A DNA stretch of 64,000 bases from NCBI GenBank assembly GCA_037367405.1, contig JAZKJV010002623.1, forward strand, positions 124,001-188,000, in the 5' to 3' direction. Below are positions 13,641 through 24,458 of this stretch, piece by piece. Each line of letters starts with the position of its first letter. Position 1 is the first letter of the stretch. Both the position numbers and the translations under genes were made by a program. The notes under the pieces are model-generated. The model worked only from the letters and a program-made list of their open reading frames with translations. It was not told the origin of the DNA and ran no database searches. The stretch comes from Ottelia alismoides (lineage: Eukaryota > Streptophyta > Magnoliopsida > Alismatales > Hydrocharitaceae).

Positions 13641-14771
13641 TGTTTAGAAAAATACAAAAAAATAGAAAAACTTCAAAAATAAAAAACACGATAAAGGAAA
13701 TGTTTCTGTATCTCATGTGAGTCTATATGTGGTACTTGATGATCTATGTATGGATTCTAGTCTTCTAAATGCCCAAGAAAATACTCCCGACCCTCGTCTT
13801 TCTTAAGAGGGTCCCTTTATAACCTTTCCTCAATCTTTCCGCTTAGGGAAGGGTGAAAAATCAGAAAATCCCAAAAAGAAACAACATATAGAGTTCAACG
13901 AGAAGATGATAGGCATATTTCAAATCCAGATGACTCTTCAGGAGGCACTTGAGTGCATCCCTCTATCCTAGAAAAACCTTAGAGAGACGGCCACTATTAG
14001 CAGGAAAAGAGGAATCACAATGCAGAAATCCATGTGCTCACTCGTGCCACCTGCTTCGCCATCCTGAACTGATTGACAACCAAGAGACCTGATGCAGGAG
14101 CTCCTTATGTCAGATGCCATATTCATGAACAATAGTTCGACCGGACTCTATTAGATTGGTTCCTCGATTAATCTCCTCCCATCAACCTTACTTGTCTGAT
14201 TCGAGTTTGTCCCTCTTAAACAGAGCAGGACAGTCCTTCAATTTTCATATCGATCTGTTAAGAGGTTGAATGGGTTATCATAGAACGTTGTTGTCACAAT
14301 TTAGGCCTGAAATTCCCCATGGAGTTTGTTGTATTGGACATGGAGATCCCTGAATCTGTGATCGATGCCGCCATCATTGTAGGATGACCATTATTGGCCA
14401 CAACCAAGGTAGTATCTAATCATGATAGCGGAAAGGTATACTTCAGCACCGATGGCGAAAGTATACAAATAGTGATGATTGAGGAGATCAAAGCCAGAGA
14501 CTCAGATTGCTCGGAAAAGACCATCGATTCAGAGAAAATGACAGAGGCAGAGCTAGACATCCACCACCAGTGTGATTTTATGATTACAGTTGATGAAGTT
14601 GTTTGGATAGATCCGATTTCACAAGCTCATGTCACACCTTTTGAGACTGTGGAGTCGCAGATGATAGCTGATGAGAGTTTAGAGAGTGCACTCATGGCAC
14701 ATGACACTTTAGAGGCTAGGGATTGCAATCAACATAGCGAAGTAGAATATATTCCTTGTGATTCAGATCCT
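13641..14771 (+). pseudogene. A protease and acidic linker, cut by insertion of I
   Basis: Remnants of a retroviral-type aspartic protease lie around 14130-14400, where FDRTLLDWF corresponds to the FDQTLLDSG active-site region of I; the catalytic Asp-Ser/Thr-Gly is lost. The following frame from 14394 (SNHDSGKVYF onward) is the acidic linker that joins protease to RT in this family. It aligns closely with I's linker at 23060-23737 (ESIQI, then MTEAE.DIH, then ESLESA). It ends abruptly at 14771, where I is inserted; the continuation is at 31142. At 13641-13760 I see only AT-rich sequence. Confidence 0.7.
14767..14771. repeat. Target duplication of I, left copy
   Basis: ATCCT. The right copy at 31137-31141 is ATCCC, differing in the last base. 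Confidence 0.7.
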
Positions 14772-17700
14772 TAATGACCCAAAGAACTGAGAGACTAAGG
14801 TAAAGAGGTATCAATGGTCGTTGCGACCTCAACCACTCAGATCAGGCTCAATCAAGAAAATCAAGACCACAAAATATAAATCAAGGAAATCGAACAAATA
14901 GCGGTCTCGCTATTTTATTTTACCTGGTATAGCTACAAGGGTCGAATTCAAGGAGCACGGACTGGACAAGTCCTACGAAGTAGTCAGAAATCAAAAATAA
15001 AACAAATAAAGTATTTTTGGTGGATTTTTAAGTTTTTATTTTTTTGGAATTTTTAATTATTAAGAAAATGAATAAAGGGAATAAAAAAGGCACAAACCAA
15101 CAATTATTCAACACACCAAACCAAGTCAGAAAATAAAAATAAAAATATTTTTGGGTTTTGCACATATTTAGATGTTTTTGTTATTTTTCTCAGATTTTTG
15201 TGATTTTTAGTTGATTTTATAAACATGAAATAAGGGCAAAACTGCAAGCTACTGTACAGCCAGACTCTAAAGGCTATTTAAAAATAGAAAAATAGCTATA
15301 AAAGTCTAGCAACAATTTTATGAAAAATTACAAATAAAAACCTAATTACAGGAAAAGAAATTGCATTTTTTATTTTTTTTCTGAATTTTTAATGATTTTA
15401 TGAGTTTTTTAGTGTTTTTTAATTTTTAAGGATTTCATAAGTCCAAATATAATGAAATTCGGATAGAAGCAAGAACACACAAAAAATTGCATACAATATT
15501 TTTTTTGGATTTTGAAGAGGGTTTTAGTATTTGTAGTTGATTTTTCAATTTAGAAAGTCGAAAAATAAGGGGTATTTGAATTTTTAAAAATATAAAATGA
15601 AAACAAAAATGTTTCAAAAATTCATTGAAAATTTCACACAGTGGTAGGGGTCACGTTTCCAAATTTCAGGAGATTTGGAGCTAAATTGCTATTTTATTCA
15701 ACCAATCAAACATGCACAACACACGTGGACCATTCTGCAAGAAAAACTAATTTTCAGGACTAAATATTAACAAGCTTTAAAAGTCCAAGGGGCCTACTGT
15801 AAACTTCACAAGATGTTCAACACATGTCGAAACTCAACATTCACAGAGGCATAAGTGCAAATATGAAAACTATAATATCAGATCAGAACATCCATAAAGT
15901 TCCAGGTCATACATGCAAATGCACCCAAAATACACTTGACGAAGCACGTGCCACCATAAAGGAAGGATTAGAACGCAAATAGTGAAAACAGTAAGGGCAA
16001 AAGTGCAAAAAGACCACAATGTGCAAATTTATTTTCTATACTAAACAAGAACGTGAAGAAACTGCAGGGGGGTATGGCGCAAATTACCCAGCCAAAGCGT
16101 GCAGGTCACGTGGGTGACAAGTGGTGGGAGGTCAGTGGCTGTCAACGTGCAGGGGAGATGCTGACATCTGGCGCATCCAATGGCTCTGAAGAGATGGCGG
16201 ACATAGGCATACGTGGTTGTTAGATCGGGTATCTAACGGCCTGTCAGAAGCAGGCAACGGACGGTCCAGATGAAGTCTAGACAGCAGGCGAGATCCGACG
16301 GTGAAGAATACGTCTGGACGAACTCATCCCTGGCGAACTTCGTCGGAGGGCTAAGGGTGCTTTGAGTGTCCGATGGATGATCAGGAGGAGGGGTTCGCTT
16401 CGCAACGCCTCTCCGCGTCGGGTGGCGGTGGCGGATGGAGCTACTGACGGTCAGATCTCTGAGAAGAGTGGTACGACCTAGGGCGACTCCGGCGAAGGGG
16501 GTGAGATGCGAACTGGAGGGAAATCTGGCTCTTATGGACCTGTAGAGGAAAGCTAATGCACGGAGGAGTGCTCCGACGTAGGTTATTAGATAAGCAACTA
16601 AGTGAAGCGACGGGGAACGACGAGTGATGGTTCCGGCGAAGGAGGCGGAAGGAACCTAGCTCGATCTTGGCTCGGATATCCAAGATCGAGATGACCAGGC
16701 TATGAAAGGAGGGTGACGATGGGACGACGTGCCGATCCAAAGAGATGAAAGTGGTCGATGGAGCTCTGGCCACTAGGGCAGAGCTGGCGGAGGAACGATG
16801 AAAAAATCGAAGATAGGTAGAACTAGGATCGATAAAAGCATTACTTGATGATCGAAAGTCAATCCTCAGCTCCAGGAGGGTGCGGTGAAGGGGGTCGTCG
16901 CCTCGACCGAGCTGCGACAGGCTAGGAGGCTCGTACGTGGCGACGCTCCGGCTACGTTCATCGAGGAACGGCTACAGGCGTCTAATACGACCACCAAAGA
17001 GGGGTTCCGATCGCTGTCACCGAGGGAAGTCTCTCTGGGGTAGATTTAGGGCTTGCGGCGCGAGCTACTGAGCTGAGAATAGAAATGGAGGTTTTATACG
17101 CAGCTCCAGGTGACAGGGAAGACCGGACATGGGCGCGCAATCTGATGCTAATCCGATCTCTCCTAGGGATCCACGGGGATGTATGATCCATGGAGAACAT
17201 GTGGGTGGAGAAATCAAGACAAACGGGCCTTTGATCCGATTGAGATAATTCTGAGAAAAGTGGGTGCGAGTCAGATTCAGGCACAAGTGGTCCGGGGTGG
17301 GGGGGCAATTGACTGAGGTCAACAGTCCCCCGTGGAACAATCAAGTAATTCTGAGGTCAAAATTATTTAGAAATTAATTTAAAAATCGAAAATGATTTTC
17401 TTTAAAAATATTTTCAACATGAAAAATATGTATTTATTTTCAAACTATTTTTTGTGATTTTTATTTATTTTTTTGAAAAATAAATTAAGATATATACATT
17501 ATATTATATTATGTGCATATATAAAATATTTATTTTTTTAATGTTTTTGTCTATTTTGTACAAATAATCTAATTTTGTATTTTATTTATTTACAACATAA
17601 ACTTTAGAGTATAAAATAAATTTTATTTTATTTTTATGATTAATTTACAAGGGTGAAATAAATAGTGATAAATACATATATACATGGTATATGTACAATG

Positions 17701-18132
17701 TAGAGAGAGAGAGAAATGATTTTTATTTTGGATTTTATTTTATTTTTCTTGTTTTTGTTTTATTTTTTATAAATATATACAGGATAATAGAAACACATTT
17801 TTTATTTTTATTTTTGGGAAAATAAATTATGTATATATAGGGTATATGTACAAGGATGAGTGGCCCTATCTCTATCTACTTATTTTATTTGGCAATCAGG
17901 CCCACATTGGGCCCTCTCTTGGGTTCAGGTCACTAAATATTTGTTCTAAATATTTCCCTCTTTTTCTTTATTTCTTTATTCTTTTATTTTTGCACAAATA
18001 TATGCTAATTATTCATATTTACACAAAGCATGCATTTTGGTAACTTATTGTATTTACAATCATATACATGGTATTTTGCCAAGATATATAGCTAAAATAA
18101 AAGAATAAAGAGTGATGAATGGGGATTCATCA
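14772..18132 (-). repeat. I 3' LTR
   Basis: This 3361-bp LTR aligns end to end with 27805-31136. On the plus strand it runs from TAATGACCC (TGATGACCC in the other copy) to a terminal palindrome ending TCATCA. About 16050-17340 is GC-rich and contains accidental open frames on both strands; 17341-18110 is extremely AT-rich. The single base change at the outer end destroyed the terminal TG. Confidence 0.9.
18113..18132. repeat. Palindrome at LTR terminus (I, 3' LTR)
   Basis: The arms TGATGAAT and ATTCATCA are separated by GGGG. The second arm is the LTR end itself, so the terminal hexamer occurs twice, in opposite orientation, within 20 bp. The 5' LTR copy is at 31117-31136. Confidence 0.75.
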
Positions 18133-18146
18133 CCCCCCCATACTTT
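18133..18146 (-). other. I polypurine tract
   Basis: On the element strand this is TAAAGTATGGGGGG directly before the LTR start TGATGAATCC. It is the plus-strand primer site. A and C have AAAGTATAGGGGA in the same place. Confidence 0.8.
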
Positions 18147-19055
18147 ACTTTTGCTAGTCCCTTAGCAAACACTTATTTGAAAAAGAAGTCAAAAAAGAGA
18201 AAGAAAAAGAAAAAGAAGGGAAATCAAGGTTGATTATTAAACTTTCCTTCATTAAATTTAAATATGTAGCTCAGTAAGACCTATGGATTATTAATTTATC
18301 GGAACCTTATTTGGACTTAAGCTTAAAACTCAACAGCCTCTATGTTCCACCAATCTATGGTCAAGACTCCTCGACAATCCAGATCATAACAAGTCTACAT
18401 ACACAAACTCTATTGACCATGAATCTTTCCTTGTACTGTGTAAGTGATATGTAGCTCCCCACCTCATAAATGACAAAGCGACAACCCCCCTTGACAAGGT
18501 AACTCTAATGCCTCAGTCTAGCAACTCTTTCCTCCTGGAGTGGGGTATTCCCTTCTAAGTTCAAGTACAACCGGCTGAAGAAGAGGGGGAAGAAGAGAAT
18601 GGACCATGACCAGTGTAGCCATGTATCCTTGGATGCCCAACTAGTGTAGCTGAGTCTCCCACTGCTAGCTTCATGAGATGGTCATGTGTAACATAAGCTT
18701 TGCTTTATTTGTCTATATACACTCCGGTGGGTATTTTATTTTCAATCAGACCCACCACTTTTTTTTGAGCTTTTCTTTCTTTGCACATTTTTTTGACGTG
18801 CATATGTACAACATATCTACATGGTGCAACATGTATACATAAGGAGTTTTTCCTCTTGAGCCAGTAGACTATCCCTCTTTTGAAGCTTTATTGCAACCCA
18901 TAACTCCTGTCTTTAGACTTCATCACCACCAGACCAAGTTGAGATGCACTTCCTTCACTATAAGAAGAAGAGAGGTTCCGCTTAGAAGTACTACCCTCAT
19001 ATGCTACCCCAAGACAAAGGAAACTGCCTCCTCACCACCTCATCCGTGGAGAGCT

Positions 19056-19178
19056 ATGTGTAAAGTGCTGGTGCAAGTAAAGCCATTGTCTCTGAGAGTC
19101 ATGTGTGCGTTGTTAAGTGTTCTACTTAGGCTCATTAAGATGACATATGCTCATAGCCTAGTGAACTCAAAGAATTAA
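19056..19178 (+). CDS. Short reading frame antisense to element I (candidate)
   Basis: This 40-codon frame starts at ATG (MCKVLVQVK) and ends TAA after SLVNSKN. It is antisense to the element. The same frame, length, start and stop occur in A (35237-35359, minus), and the second half is kept in C (60677-60868, minus). The centre is hydrophobic (VMCALLSVLLRLI), which could be a membrane-spanning peptide. It has no family I recognise. Antisense frames before the 3' LTR are known from some Tat-lineage Gypsy elements; whether this one is related is unknown. Chance survival in a conserved non-coding tail remains a real alternative. Confidence 0.3.
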   Translation: MCKVLVQVKPLSLRVMCALLSVLLRLIKMTYAHSLVNSKN

Positions 19179-19725
19179 GTCCCAAATGGACATGAAAAGT
19201 CTTAATCCTAAGTCCTATAAGGTTCCTCTTAGAATTAGGTGGATTAAGGTCTTAATTAAGATCCAGTTTCTAATTTAATTCCAGGCTAGTTTAAATATCA
19301 ATCAAGATTCAGAAAAGTTGTACACATATTTACAAATATGCAATTTTTACAAAATTTTTGAAACTGTGCAAAATTTTTGAAAAATGTTTGAAAATATGGA
19401 TGTATGCATGAATGCAAAGTTTTGCAAAATATTTACACAAATTTACAAAAGAGTTTTGCAAACTTTTTGTTTTTACAAAAATTTTGTACTATATGCATAA
19501 TTTTGATATCAAAATATTTACAAACTATTTACACAAATCATTTTTTACAAGTATTTGTACAAATATAATTTTTATAAATAGCTATGTATGTGCAAGAAGA
19601 ATTTTATGTACAAGGAAAAAAATTTTACACTTTTATGGTTTTTGGGTAAAAGGATTTTAGCCATGTTATTTATTGACACACTCACACAAAGTACGAGTTA
19701 TGGCTAAAGTATATATGAAATATAT

Positions 19726-20085
19726 ACGACACCCCCTGTACTTAGCTCGAACGATGTCCTCAAAGTGAATCAATAGTTATGAAGAAGACATAACTCGTGC
19801 TTAGTATAGGGAAGTGAAAAGGAATGATATACTACAACGACGAATCAAAGAATAGAATGAAGAGGACTCGATGTTTCCCCCTATACTTAGGATCAAGTAG
19901 TCCTAAGTATAGCAAGTTGTACATAAAGGGAAATCCGAGTGGAAGAATGTACATGGTCTACCTCCCCTATACTTAGGGTAAAATATCCTTAAGTATAGGC
20001 AGCAAAACAGAGGTAGAAAGAATCAATATAATACCCAAGAGTCCTATACCCCCTATAGTTAGGGTAAAGTACACCCTAAGTACAA
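19726..20085 (-). repeat. Array of inverted repeats with PPT-like arms (I copy)
   Basis: Successive hairpins are built from CTATACTTAGG and its complement. Examples are 19881-19892 with 19901-19912 (12-bp perfect arms, 8-nt loop), 19966-19975 with 19990-19999, and one around 20050-20082. A wider pair spans about 19732-19820. The purine-rich arm AAGTATAGGGG resembles the element's own PPT. Confidence 0.75.
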
Positions 20086-20214
20086 CATAATCATAAGATA
20101 AAGATGGGGTGTGGGACTAAAGAATGGAATGATATGGACAATTGTATCTATACATGGCAGGAGACAATGATAATCAGGTGCGAGATGCAATAGATGTGTG
20201 TCAACGACTACATC

Positions 20215-21320
20215 TCACGCAAAATGAATAGGGGCGATGTCAACTACCAGCGGCTCATGATCTAGATATGGTTTGAGCCATTGCCTATTAACACGAAAGG
20301 TAGATTCAGAAGACAACTCAGATATATCAATGCTTCCATTATCATGTACCTTTCGGACCAGATATGGTCCTTTCCACTTGTTCTGTAACTTCCCTGGAAA
20401 TAATCGAAGCCTGGCATCAAACAACCATACTCTCTGATCTGGCTCAAACTGCTTGTGGATGATATGAGAATCATGCCACTCCTTCACTCTCTCCTTATAA
20501 TGTAGGCTGCTCGAAAAAGCTTCATCTCTATGCTCCTCCAGGGCTACCAATTCAACCCTTCTTTGGTCTCCTACACTCACTGGATCCAAAAGTATATCGG
20601 TAACTGCTCAAAGTGACCTATGTCTTTGCTCAATAGGTAAATGGTAGGGCTTGCCATAAATGAGGTGAAAGGGAGATGTACCCAAAGGAGTCTTGAAGGA
20701 CGTCCTATATGCCCACAAGACCGAGTCCAAAAGCTGTGACCAATCCTTTCGTTTTGGGCGGACGACCTTCTGCAATATAGTCTTGATCTCCTTATTCGAC
20801 ACTTCAGCAAGACCATTGGTCTGAGGGTGGTATGGAGTGGCTACTCGATGATCTATGCTGAACTCGCTAGCAAGGGCCTTTACCTTGTCGTTGATGAAAT
20901 GGGACCCCCCGTCAGAAATCAACACTCGAGGTACCCCAAACCGTGAAATGATATTCTTCCTCAAAAACCGGCATACAGTCCTAGCATCTGCGGTTCGGGC
21001 AGAGATGGCCTCAACCCAATGACTCACATAATCAACGGCTAACAGAATGTACTCGAATCCCTGACTCTTAGGGAATGGACCCATAAAGTCGATGCCCCAT
21101 GCATCAAAAACCTCACAGAAGTGAATGGGCTGCATCACCATCATATCACGCTGTCCACAAGTGCCCATCCTCTGACACTCAATACATCTCTTCACGAATT
21201 CATCAGAATCCTTGAAGAGAGTAGGCCACCATAGGCCGGACTGGAGCACTTTCTGTGCCGTTCTCCTCCCAAAGTGATGTCATCCTTCCTCCAGCTTGTG
21301 GTAGTAGGTGAGGATTCTAT
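20215..21320 (-). pseudogene. I integrase, nearly intact
   Basis: The integrase inserts element DNA into chromosomes. In order, the N-terminal zinc-binding part has [12 protein letters not shown] followed by CIECQRMG. The catalytic core has Asp in WGIDFMGPF, Asp in LISDGGSHF and Glu in NGLAEVSNKE; the last two are separated by 35 residues, the canonical D,D-35-E spacing. The C-terminal part at 20215-20589 has QFEPDQRVWLF and NKWKGPYLV, the GPY/F module. Core and C-terminal parts are in one frame, separated by a single TGA near 20606-20608 where A keeps TGG. A second TGA precedes HHFGRR. It is therefore close to functional but not translatable as one protein without readthrough. Confidence 0.85.
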
Positions 21321-22150
21321 GGTGCTCCTCCTAAGGAATGCATCGTCGCCAGACACTATCCCCTCCCTCATGTTAAAGGATGGGATCCTCCCAATGGTAA
21401 GATTTGGCCTTCGATATGAAGTCTCAAGTCTCTGACTGGGCCAACCTTGTGGAACTTTCTTGGCGACAAGATAGTTCACAATGTCGGTGTACCACGGGAG
21501 TGAGGCGATAGCTAGGATCGCCTTATCTGGGAAGGTCTCACAAATAGGGTCAATATGCTCAGAATCCTCAAGATGCTCTAATCGGGAGAGATGATCCGCC
21601 ACCACATTCTTGACTCCAAGCTTATCCTTAATCTCAATATCAAACTCCTGGAGTAGAAGGACCCATCTGATCAATATCGCTTTGGCATCCTTCTTGTCCA
21701 TGAGGTACCTGATGGAGGTATGGTCGGTGTGACCTTCTTGTCCATGAGGTACCTGATGGAGGTATGGTCGGTGTAAATTGTCACTCTAGATCCAATGATG
21801 TACGATCTGAACTTATCAATGACAAAAACTACGGCTAGCATCTCCTTCTCTGTGATCGTGTAATTCCTCTACGTGGCATCCAATCTACGGCTAGCGTAGT
21901 GAATGGCAAAAGGCAATCCATCCCTCCTCTGTCCCAACACGGCCCCCACGGCAAAATCAGAGGCATCTGTCATGATCTCGAATGGGAGAGACCAATCAGG
22001 CAGCTGGAGGATAGGAGCCGCAACAACTAGGCTCTTGAGAGTCTCAAATGACGCAAGGCACTTAAAATCAACTATGAACTCGGTGTCCTTGTCAGCAAAT
22101 CAGTCAACAATCGGGCAATCCTGCTGAAATCATGAATGCATCGTCAGTAG
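21321..22150 (-). pseudogene. I RNase H and connection, broken
   Basis: RNase H removes the RNA strand of the RNA:DNA hybrid during reverse transcription. The C-terminal signature [12 protein letters not shown] followed by VVADHLSRL is clear near 21580-21680. Upstream, the core (Athila pattern DASDxAVGAVLGQ) is scattered over several frames with stops, for example around 21920-21960 where CAG for the Gln of GQR is kept. A 44-bp tandem duplication (21689-21774) further breaks the frame. Confidence 0.75.
21689..21774. repeat. 44-bp tandem duplication inside RNase H
   Basis: The 42 bases 21689-21730 recur identically at 21733-21774 with two bases between. The duplication is absent from the homologous stretch of A, so it arose in I. 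A period of 44 is not a multiple of three, so it shifts the frame. Confidence 0.9.
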
Positions 22151-23204
22151 AAACCGACGTGCCCTAGAAAAGACCGTAATTGTCGCAACTTGGATGGTGG
22201 ATTGAGTTTTCTAATGATATCCATCTTGGCCGGATCAACCTCCATGCCCCTGTTGGAGATGATGTGACCAAGCACCGTCCCTTGAGTCACCATGAAGTGA
22301 CTCTTCTCCCAAGATAAAACAAGGTCGACCTCAATGCATCGCTGTAGGACGCGGTCTAAGCACTCAAGACGAGAATCGAACACATCGCCTAGACCGAAAA
22401 CTCGTCCATGAAGACCTCCAAGCACTCACCCACCATGTCCGAAAAGATTGACAACATACACCTCAGGAATGTCACCGGAGCATTGCATAGACCAAAGGGC
22501 ATGCGTTTGAAAGCATATGTCCTGAAGGGACAGGTGAATGTAGTCTTGTCCTGGTCCTCTGGTGCAATGGCCACCTGATTGTATCCGGAGTACCCGTCCA
22601 AAAAGCAGTAGTGACTCTTCCCAGCTAGACTCTCTATTATCTGATCAATAAAAGGCAGCGAGAAATGATCCTTCTTGGTGTCCTGATTCAATCATCTGTA
22701 GTCCACACAAACCCTCCAAAAAGTGGGTACCCGGGTAGCGATCTCCTCTCCAGACTCACTCGCAACTGTAGCGATGCTCATCTTCTTGGGCACCACATGT
22801 AATGGGCAAACCCACTTGGAGTCGGAGATGGGGTAGATAAAATCGGCGCTCCACCATTTCGAAGTTTCCTTCATGACAACCTCTTGAAGATTCGGGTTCA
22901 GCCGTCGCTAGAACTCACGCGACAGCTTCGCGTCCTCCTCGAGATAGATATGGTGGGAGCACAGGGCCAGACTGATTCCCTGGAGATCAGCTACTCTCCA
23001 GCCTATCGCCTTGCGGTTCTTTTCAAGAACCCCCATCAGACGGGATTCTTGCTCTTCAGTCAAATCTGCTGAGATAATGATTGGGTGCATCTCATGCTCA
23101 CCCACAAGGAACATATACTTCTGCCACTGCGGCAAGGTCTTCCGCTCTGGGCAACTGGAATCTGGCGAATCTGGCCTCTGAAATGTCTGAGTGAATTCGA
23201 CCAA
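22151..23204 (-). pseudogene. I reverse transcriptase, active site mutated
   Basis: The reverse transcriptase copies element RNA into DNA. The segments read in order: an N-terminal region (LTEEQESRLMGVLEKNRKAIGW), SKWVCPLHVVPKK, a VDYR segment, LPFIDQIIE, FLDGYSGYNQVAIAPEDQ, FGLCNAPVTF, and the catalytic box. The box reads VFMDE at 22401-22409, with Glu in place of the second catalytic Asp; A retains VFMDD. Stops are TAG after SREF (about 22909) and TGA after VDYR (A has CGA there). A 1-nt deletion just after the catalytic box changes frame. The downstream piece 22144-22425 contains SWEKSHFMVTQGTVLGH and SFLGHVGFY. The enzyme is inactive. Confidence 0.85.
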
Positions 23205-23737
23205 ATCTGCATGGGAAAATTAGAACTCTCATTGAAAATCTGAATCCGGTGGGGACTGCTCTGCTGGTGTGTCTCTGCTCTGAATGGAATAAGTTCCACT
23301 CTAGTTATATTCTCTGGGGAAATTAGACAAGGAATCATGTCAACAAACTCTTCCCAATCTATGTCTGACTCCGAGGGATCTGAATCAGTATCAAAAGAAT
23401 AATCTGCCTCGCGATAGGGAACCAGCTCTGCTGCCTGAAATGTATCTTGGACCAGGAATGCGCTCTCCAAGCTCTCCTCTACTGGCATCTGTGCATCAGT
23501 GGACTTTGAAGGTGAGAGGATGGCTTGTGAAACTAGATCGTACCAAACTGCCTCATCATCTGTAATCACAAAATCATAGTCCTGGTGGATGTCTCGCTCT
23601 GCCTCTGTCATCTGCTCTGAATCTAAAGGCGGCTCTGAGCAAGCTAAATATCTGGCTCTAGTCTCCTCGATCGTCTCTATTTGTATACTCTCGCCCTCGA
23701 CGTGAAAGTATACCTTCCCGCTATCAGGATCGGACAC
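23205..23737 (-). pseudogene. I acidic linker between protease and RT
   Basis: This is an open, strongly acidic segment beginning SDPDSGKVYF and containing MTEAERDIHQDYDF, ESLESAF, and DTDSDPSESDIDWEEF. It aligns with A at 14394-14774. It is poorly conserved in other families and has no fold I recognise; in Athila-like polyproteins a variable spacer sits here. Its last part, at about 23060-23204, overlaps the RT N-terminal region in another frame, which marks a frameshift. Confidence 0.65.
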
Positions 23738-24458
23738 TGCCTAGGCTGTGGACAAGAACATGCATCCTAAAATGATGGGGGTATCGGTCACGAACTCATG
23801 GATCTCCATGTCCAACACAACGAAGTCACGGAGAATTTCAGGCCCTGAATCGTGACGACAACGTCCTTCAGCAACCCCTTTGGCCTCTTGACAGATCGAT
23901 CATCAAACTGAAGGACCGTCCTCCTCTGTCGTAGAGGGCCAAACTCGAAACGGTCGAGTAAGGCTGTCGGAAGTAAGTTGATCGAAGACCCGCTATCTAA
24001 TAGAGTCTGGTCGAACCTCTTCTCGTGAATATGGCATCTGACAAAAGGAGCTCCTGCATTTGGCCTCTTGGCTGGTAGATGGTTCTGGATGGCGAAGCAA
24101 GTGACACGAGTGAGCACATGGATCTCAGACTGGTGGTTCCTCCTCTTCCTCCGAATGGTGGTCCTGTCTCTAAGGGATCTCTGGAAGAGAGAGGGATATG
24201 CTCCAAGGCCTCTTGTAGAGTCAACTGAATGTGGAATCGGTCAAGCATCTGCTGGCTGAACTCTAGTTGGTGTGACTTTTTTGGATCTTTTTTGGTCACC
24301 TTAGCCAAGTGAAGTTCTTGGGGAAAGGGGACAGCTGGGTCCTTCTCAGAAGAAGGACTAGGATCGGGTCTATGCTGCTCAGGAAAAGTAGAATCCATAC
24401 ATAAATCATCAATCAACACAGATGGATTCGTAAATAATAAACCCTTTCCTTTATTCAC
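23738..24458 (-). pseudogene. I protease with upstream processing segment
   Basis: This is an aspartic protease that would cut the Gag-Pol polyprotein. The active site LLDSGSSINLLP lies in the frame 23788-24117 and is intact. The upstream frame 23997-24458 contains QMLDRFHIQLTLQEALEHIP, matching the Athila motif before the protease (L.LNIPF.EALEQMP). The following NHLPAKRPNAGAPFVRCHI also fits the family. A 1-nt deletion after GLKFSV puts the end (VLDMEI) in another frame, and a TAG stands before the linker at about 23742. A has AAG at the same codon. Confidence 0.8.

Larger units (their letters stand above)
18147..20214 (-). other. I tail between pol and 3' LTR
   Basis: Two kb without a sense gene, homologous to A 33997-36243 and C 59235-61685. 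It holds the inverted-repeat array (19726-20085), a highly A/T-rich stretch with many TTTGNAAA words (19310-19640), and a short open frame antisense to the element (19056-19178). An env-like gene, found in some Athila elements, is absent. Confidence 0.75.

Noticed and set aside
16441..17344. Frames of 90-120 codons on the minus strand in I's LTR
   Set aside because: They lie inside the terminal repeat, the other LTR copy (29400-30300) breaks them with indels, and they resemble no protein.
18891..19178. Full 95-codon antisense frame as a gene
   Set aside because: Only the last 40 codons are shared with A, and it begins with a TTG. I report only the shared part.
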